Below are positions 57,716-64,000 of a stretch of 64,000 bases of DNA, piece by piece. Under the pieces are notes generated by a model. That model did no database searches. It was not told the DNA's origin and saw only the letters and a list, made by a program, of their open reading frames with translations. Within the stretch, counting starts at the first letter, position 1, and each line of letters begins with the position of its first letter. The stretch is from positions 49,724,179 through 49,788,178 of the forward strand of contig CM035232.1 in the NCBI GenBank assembly GCA_020226215.1. Direction: 5' to 3'. A program made the translations under genes and the position numbers. This stretch comes from Sindora glabra (lineage: Eukaryota; Streptophyta; Magnoliopsida; Fabales; Fabaceae).

Positions 57716-59560
57716 TATAACCCTCTAAATTTTTAAAATATTTTAAAATTATTTTTAGGTGAAAATAATAAATTTATATGAGGAAATATGAAATAAAGTT
57801 TTGGATAAATAATAATAAATTATTTAAATGGATTTGGAATGGGAAATTTGTATGAATTGGTTAAGGAAAGATAAATAAAATAAAAAATTTAAATGTTATA
57901 AACTTTTAAAGGTGATTATATAATTATGGATGAGACGTATGACATGATTTCGAAAATACCCTTGCCTTTTTCTCTTAATTTCACTCTCTCTCCCTTTCTA
58001 TCATTTACTTTTCCTAAAATTCCTAACATTTATCCCTCACACTTTCTTCATCTCTCCTTCTCTTCTTTAACATTCTTCCTCAATCAAACAATTGGGCAGT
58101 TAGCATTCATAAAAGTTTCCACCCAATCAAAATAAGGCCACCTAAATCTTCATTAATCCTAAGTATTCCTTCAATCTTTCCTTTGAATTTGGTAAAATTC
58201 AAATATTAAGCTCTAAGGAGGAAAATGGAACCCTAACCTCTAACTTACTAATTTTGGATAATTAGGGACTATCAAATCTTACTTTTACCTTTCAAATACT
58301 TTTTTTATATTATACTAGGTAAATGAAAATTTTACCTTTAATTTAAGGATTTAGTTGGAATTTGCTTGGTAAAGGTAAGGTTTTGGCTTTTGGTAAATAT
58401 ATATTTGAAATATATTGGTATATGATATTTGGTTTTGATTTTGATGTTAAAGTTGACATGAATGAAGTGCTATAAATATATATTGATGATTTGGTGAAGT
58501 TTGGTAGTGTCATGAATGAGTTTGGAAGGTATTTATGGCATATGAATAATGAATTTTGATTGTGATAAGTTTACAAAATTCATGTTGTGTTAGACTTATA
58601 TAGTTAACTATGGTTGGAGGATTGCCATTCGGAGGGCCCTAGTTAACTATTAGTGGAAATTCTAGCTTCAAGAAGGCTGTAGTTGATTATGACTAGAAAG
58701 CTTACTTTCTGAATGACCATAGTTGAATATGTACTTTACTACCTTATTTGTACCTTGCTTCCAGAAGTCCATAGTCAACTATGACATGCTTCCTATGAGC
58801 CCATATAGTCAATTTTTACTAGTTTCTAAGTGGCCAGTAGTTACATATATAGTTAACTATATAACAAGAAAATATTCTTAGGTGGCCTATAGTGTAATAT
58901 GTAGTCATTTATGGCCCTTATATCTTTAATGATAAGTTCTTTTTTTTATTGTTATAGCATGAGATGAGCACCCAAAAGTATGTTGTAGTTGTTAAAGTAT
59001 TTACATTATAACCGTCAAGTAGTGTGGCTATGCAACTAGGCATGGTAATATTGGCTTATATATTATAAAATGATTTGAATTAAGTTATGATGAATGAATT
59101 TGTTATATGCTAATGAATGAGGAAATGGATACAAAGACATGTTGATGATAACTATGAAACAAACCAAATTTAGTAACCATTTATGAAAAGATAAGATAAA
59201 CCCTAGAAGAATAAGGTTATGTTTGTAAAGGGTTTAGGATGACTAAGAATCACAAGAAGGTTTATTTGCTTTTATACATTGAATGCTTGTAAATATTATT
59301 GAAATGTGATAGATTAATAATGCTTTGAATATTATGATGTGAACTAGAATTAAATGAGCCTATCGCTTTATTTTTATTAATTAAGGATCCCTAATAGTTG
59401 AATTTGGTATTGTTTAAGTGATTATTGTGAAAGGAGGAGGGTAGATCTGATTGATAAAAATTATATAAATTCTTAGCTTCTTGAGCTTTATTTATATTAG
59501 GATATTTACTGATTAAGCCTCAGATTTATCCTTTTGTATTTTTATAAAATGTGGGACCCT
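57716..59560 (+). mobile_element. Gypsy-like LTR, plus strand
   Basis: Starts TATAACCCTCTAAATTTTTA, a decayed TGTAACCCTC start of a gypsy-like LTR. About 240-300 bp in, it has a CT-rich tract (57960-58120), then a long AT-rich body, which is the same architecture, in the opposite orientation, as the LTRs at 5590 and 43686. The right end could not be placed: no clear TG...CA end or copy of the TCTAT flank was found, and 59560 is only where recognisable character fades. The open frame at 57926-58135 is the CT-rich leader and not a gene. Confidence 0.5.
58590..58920. repeat. TAGTTAACTAT palindrome repeats in the LTR
   Basis: TATAGTTAACTATGG, TAGTTAACTATTAG, TAGTTGATTATGAC, TAGTTGAATATG, TAGTCAACTATGAC, TAGTCAATTTTTAC, TAGTTACATATATAG and TAGTTAACTATATAAC follow each other every 35-60 bp, often with a GGnCC or GGCC word and AGCTT/GCTTC just before. 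Irregular minisatellite built around the 12 bp palindrome ATAGTTAACTAT. Confidence 0.8.
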
Positions 59561-59945
59561 TAAATGTTTATTTAAAAAATTATTTAAAATTAGTTTTAAT
59601 GATAATGAATTTATTTGATAAAATTTAATTTAAAAAAATTGTATATATATGTGTTAAAATAGTATAAAAGGGTATACTTTCTAATTTTATTTTAAATCCT
59701 ACCTAATTGCTCTTTTGCTTGTTGATTTCATATGAATTTAGTCATTCTAACTATATTTTATTAAGAAAATGGTTGATTTGGAATGAATACAATATGTTTA
59801 TGCAATTACTTTCCATATGTATTAAAAGTTTAGGGTATAACTTATTGAAAAATCAAATTTAAGCAACTTCATTTAGGTTGTTCTTTCACACTGTCATACT
59901 TGTATTATTTTGTAGAATTTTTTGAAATTATGCAAGTTGCTTTTG
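59561..59945. other. AT-rich sequence between two LTR-like blocks
   Basis: Nothing recognised. May belong to either neighbour. Confidence 0.35.
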
Positions 59946-60800
59946 ATAAAGGCTAATTAATGCTAAATCAAATTTAGAATATTAAAATGAAATATATGGC
60001 AAAGGAGCCAACATAATATAGGCCTTGAAAAGGATTTCACAATATCAAATTCAAATCTATTTAAAAAAGTAAGTAGATCAGTTATTCTTGAAAAAGACCT
60101 GTCCAACCATTTGCTAAAAGAACAAGTACCTCCAACCAATAATGGTTAACCTTTCATGTGATTAAAATTTAGAATTCTAGAAAGAGTAATTTGCCTATAG
60201 GACCTAAAGAAAGAGAAGAAGCCTTTTAAATTGAGCTTACTTGTCAGAATTCAAAACTTCCTAATAGCTAATCTCATCTTTTGGCTATAAATAGAAAGGC
60301 TCATTCCTTGGCAAAGTACTTAACAAAAATTCAATTAAATCATATCTTTTCTCTTTAAAGGGCTCTTATTCAAAGTTCTTTCTACCTTTTAAATCTTCTT
60401 ACTTTGTACTTAAACTTGCAAAATCTACATTTTTAGAATGTATAAACCTTGTAAGTTTTCTTAAAAGACACCTTGTAGTGAAAGGTTCAATAATTAGGGA
60501 GAAGAGTAAGTGAAACTCTTGTAGACACCTTATAGTTAGGTTTGTAAGAAGAAATCCTCAAGTATTGAGGTGAGATTACTTGAGTCTTTGAAAGGTTAAC
60601 CGATAAAGTGTACATGAGCTTATAAAAGAAAAATGTTAATGGATAGCATTAAGATTAGTTTCGATTTTATGAGAGTGGAGTATACTCAAAGGAATGATTA
60701 TTCCTTTAGATAATTAAACCATTATAAAATTGATACTATCTTCTGTTTCCTTTACCTTTTACTTTATGCTCTCTACTACTTATTGATAAGCACGTTGTAA
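59946..60800 (+). mobile_element. Copia-like LTR fragment with promoter and leader
   Basis: TATA box at 60286 (GGCTATAAATAGAAAGGC). It is followed by a T/C-rich stretch and then the words GTGAAACTCTTGTAGACACC, TTGAGTCTTTGAAAGGTTAA, GAGTGGAGTATACTC and AACCATTATAAAATTGATAC, the order seen in U3-R-U5 of SIRE/Maximus-type copia LTRs (recalled from the family). Both boundaries are uncertain and no internal genes lie next to it. Confidence 0.45.
60286..60294 (+). promoter_or_regulatory. TATA box of the copia-like LTR
   Basis: TATAAATAG in the context TTGGCTATAAATAGAAAGG. Best TATA match in this part of the window. Confidence 0.5.
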
Positions 60801-62716
60801 TGTACTAAAATTAGATTCAAAACTAGTTTGTTACAAAATAATGTAGTATAGTAGTACAACTAGATCATACCTTTGGTGATCCCTTGATATTATCTTTTAT
60901 TATGAATTATTAGTAAAATGTAAATACAAAATACAAAATCAAATATGAAAACAAATTGCAAACATACGCTAAAACAGAATACAACAGAATGGATGCAATA
61001 TGCTGACAGAATGCAAAGTAGAATGTTGTATTATGTAGAATGCAGTATGTAGAATAGAATTAAATTGAAGGGTTTTATGATTCAAAATTAAATTAAATGT
61101 ATTAAATAAAATAAACATGTAAAGCAAATAGTAAGAAAGAAAATTAATATAATATGAAACAGCCAATTCAAGAAATTGAAAGCTCTAGTTTTAATTAATC
61201 ACGGATCAATTGGATATTTAACTTTTTTAATTAATTTTTCAACCTTGAATTATCCAAAATCCTTAAAATAATTCATAAATCTTGTGCTAGATTACCATAT
61301 AAGATTTGATCAATTAAGATTAGTTAAATTAAGCAACTGCTATAATCCCTAAGCTAAATCAAAATTGATTCAATGATAGAATTCAATTGAATTGAGAAAT
61401 TAGATTAGAAACCTTCAAATTAATCCTTCAACCTTTTACTTTTATATGTAAAACCTTGATTTACTAACCATAATTTAATATTAAAGTAGCATAATATCAT
61501 AAATCACAAGGATGAATATAAATTATACTAACTCAACATCCAACACATGCAATTTTAAGAAATTAGCACATAAAATTAAGGAAAGAGAAAAATTAATTAA
61601 AGAAAGTTAACATTACAAATCATGGTCTTATAATCTAGAAGAGAAGAGCCTTAAATTTCTTGAATCAAATATGAATTTAAGCTTCCATTGATAAAGAACA
61701 AAAAAGAAATTAAAAAAAAAGGAAAAGTTGTGCTACTGAATGTGTAAAAAGTCTTTCAAGTCTAATCTATTTTCTCTTTTTATTTGACCTTATTAACCTA
61801 AAACCCTTTTGGATCTAAATTGTTTGTCTCTTAGAATTATAAGAATGGGACATTCTTAATTTTTAGAAGTTTAGACCTATTTTTTTACAAGGTAATTAAT
61901 TCTAACAATTACAATAGTGAATTCCCATAGGTCTGATTTCTAATTAATGTAATAATACTAAAATAATGTAATTTGATATAATCTATAAACACAAAAGTTG
62001 TAAATCTGGGTTTTATGTAGATTTAAATGCTGATTTTAGATTAATTAGACCTCTATAACTCTAAATATGATAAAAAAAAATAGAGACTAGCTTAGCTAGG
62101 ACAAAGATAGGGCTTCAACTTCTTAACTAAATAAGGGCTTGAAGCTATTTGAATTATATTTTAACTAAAACAACAAATTTGTAGATCTTTCTTCAAGCTT
62201 TCCAATGGTATAAATATCATCCCAATCTAATATCTAGAGCCTAAGATATAGTTAAAAAATAAAAATGGTGTTAAAATCTAGCATTAATCTAAGAAATTTA
62301 AAACATTGTAAAACTAACCTAAATTATAAACAAGGCCAATCTTATGAAATTAAGTATGTCTAACTCACTAATAGATATGAAATAGAAGGAAATAATAGAA
62401 TAAATATTTTTCTCACCACTTATCTTTGCATATCTATTACTTAAGCTTTCAATTTATATTTAGTTGCCCTTTAGGGGAATTTTTTTACAAAAAGCAAGCT
62501 AGATAAGCTAGTTATTTTAAAAGCTAAAATTTGATTATGAATTTTTAAGCACCAATTCACCCCTCTTGATGTATTATTATCCTATCAATTAGTATTAAAG
62601 TTTGGTTTCTATTGTTAAAGCTTAACTACTTTTAAGTAAAGATCTTATAAGGACATTGTCTAAAATCTTGGATCATTACATGACCAAGAAGGACACTTTA
62701 CATCTAAATTGTCATT
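60801..62716. other. Non-coding sequence, possibly an old retrotransposon body
   Basis: 60965-61060 is a small minisatellite of AGAATGCA, AGAATACA and AGTATGTAG words. 61190-61620 is moderately AT-rich with many CAATTGAATTGA-like words, resembling untranslated parts of plant retrotransposons, but no pol motif was found. The minus-strand frame 60969-61166 covers the minisatellite and has no domain. Confidence 0.4.
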
Positions 62717-64000
62717 CACTACAATAGAATTGCCCATTAACATTGGTATATTGATGTTAATTAAAGTGAAAACCAATATATATAATCACATGATGGCATT
62801 TTTTTAAAATAAATGTAACTTACTATATCAATTAAAGTAATTAGCTAATGTTATAAAGCCATAATATTTAATGGAAGATGAAAAGTTAGTTCTATGAAAA
62901 TTCTAAATGATGATTATTATTTACAATCAATGTTTATGGTAACTTTTAAGTTAATTCAGACTTAGCTGATATTTATATTTATATGAATCATCGCTTACTT
63001 TGAAAATTATGATACATATATGCTTTGACATCACTTACTTTGGTGTGGTGACATTTTTGAAAATATGAACTACTTTTCACATTAGTTCAAATAAAGAATT
63101 GATTTCATAATAGCTTTCTATATTAATTATTAGAGAATTGACATTGAAAGGAAAAGGAAGAACCAATTTAGAAAATTAAGATACAGTTAACACATTAATT
63201 TTTTTTAATAAAATTAACATCATATTAGCTTTCTTCATTAGTTATTAGAGAATTGACTTTGAAAGCGGGAAGAAGAATCAATTAAGAAAATTAGGATATA
63301 ATTAACAAATTATTTTTTTTTCATAAAATTGACTTCTAAAGTAAAAAATGAAATCACTTAAGATATTGATTTTTATAAAAAAAAAAAACATGTTTTCTTA
63401 GATGTTAGTTTATAAAATAATTGATGTTTAAAGTTATATGAGTGATGACATTTTTGTATTATAACTATCAAGCAAGTTTTATTTTTTTCCTAATCATCAC
63501 TTTCACTTTCCCTTTTATTTGTTTCTAAGCTTATTCTTTATCTCCATCTAGCTCTTTCTATAGAATACTATATCTCACTTTGTCCTTTACCATAAATTAA
63601 CAAGTTACTGATACTCCTTTAATTAGTGTTAAGCATGAAGCAAGTTTAAAATATAAGATGAACCTTTCTTGCTTTTATTTCCTAAATCTTCATCTTTTCC
63701 ATTTCTTTTATTTTTTTATGTAGCCTTTTTAAAAGATTTTTGTTAGTGTTTCATTTGCATAACTTTTGATGTTCTATTTAAGTTTTAGATACTTATTATA
63801 TGTTTAATAAAATATTGTAGAGAAGTTCAAAGTCAGCTAAATAATGATAAGAGATAAAGAAAAGTTAAAAAAAGTTCATGAAAACAATTATTTTTCATAA
63901 TTTTAGGTGTTTTGCAAATGGAAAATCTCAAAAAGTTATATAAAATTAATATAAATTTTACTTGAAATGGATAACCAAGCACAAAATTATGACCTTTCAA
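62717..64000 (+). mobile_element. CACTA transposon, left part, running off the window
   Basis: Starts CACTACAATAGAATTGCCC at 62717. Short repeated words (TCACTTACTTTG at about 62990 and 63034, CATTGGTATATTGATGTTAA near the end) and the duplication at 63096-63325 fill the first 700 bp, as in CACTA subterminal regions. The other end and any transposase lie beyond 64000, so the element cannot be confirmed here. It is a different family from the CACTA elements at 10.7 and 46.3 kb. Confidence 0.55.
63096..63325. repeat. ~115 bp tandem duplication in the CACTA subterminal region
   Basis: AATTGATTTCATAATAGCTTTC, TAGAGAATTGACATTGAAAG, AGAACCAATTTAGAAAATTA and ATACAGTTAACA recur as AATTAACATCATATTAGCTTTC, TAGAGAATTGACTTTGAAAG, AGAATCAATTAAGAAAATTA and ATATAATTAACA, 115 bp later. 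A third partial unit starts about 63327. Confidence 0.85.

Overview
This is a plant nuclear window, very AT-rich and almost gene-free. It looks like a eudicot. Evidence is long AT-rich spacers, many (TA)n tracts, Ty1/copia, Ty3/gypsy-like, CACTA, LINE and MITE remains, and one intron-less AP2/ERF gene with a canonical group IX protein. A Malpighiales/Euphorbiaceae-type genome is possible, but that is an impression, not something shown by the sequence. I see no bacterial, phage, CRISPR, rRNA or tRNA features.

Layout. 1-5.6 kb: a decayed copia element (RT and RNase H with seven in-frame stops, polypurine tract, LTR), an inverted truncated LTR of the same family, and a second copia RNase H fragment. 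5.6-10.5 kb: a gypsy-like solo LTR on the minus strand (TATCC target duplications), split by a copia solo LTR (AAAAT target duplications). 10.7-14.1 kb: a CACTA transposon with remains of a minus-strand plant transposase. 14.9-15.3 kb: the only intact gene, a short ERF transcription factor on the minus strand with TATA and CCAAT boxes and tandem repeats in its upstream region. 15.6-28.4 kb: intergenic DNA with two oppositely oriented Stowaway-like MITEs, a hAT-like MITE, foldback repeats and several local tandem duplications. 28.7-32.7 kb: a degenerate satellite-like array. 35.5-36.0 kb: a triplet microsatellite and a cryptic triplet-repeat block. 36-43 kb: several copies of one palindromic MITE family and a LINE fragment. 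43.7-46.3 kb: a second solo LTR of the gypsy-like family. 46.3-52.6 kb: a 6.3 kb CACTA element into which another gypsy-like solo LTR (TTTCA target duplications) inserted. 52.8-62.7 kb: a nearly perfect 155 bp duplication, long (TA)n tracts, a gypsy-like LTR, a copia-like LTR leader and minisatellites. 62.7 kb to the end: the left end of a third CACTA element that leaves the window.

Biological reading: the ERF gene sits between repeat blocks. The record is one of old insertions, LTR-LTR recombination (three solo LTRs with matching flanks), nesting, and C-to-T decay. I found no convincing new biological system. The items most worth checking are the inverted LTR pair that could make hairpin RNA, the satellite-like array, the hairpin-rich block in the 47.8-50.3 kb LTR, and the tandem repeat upstream of the ERF gene.
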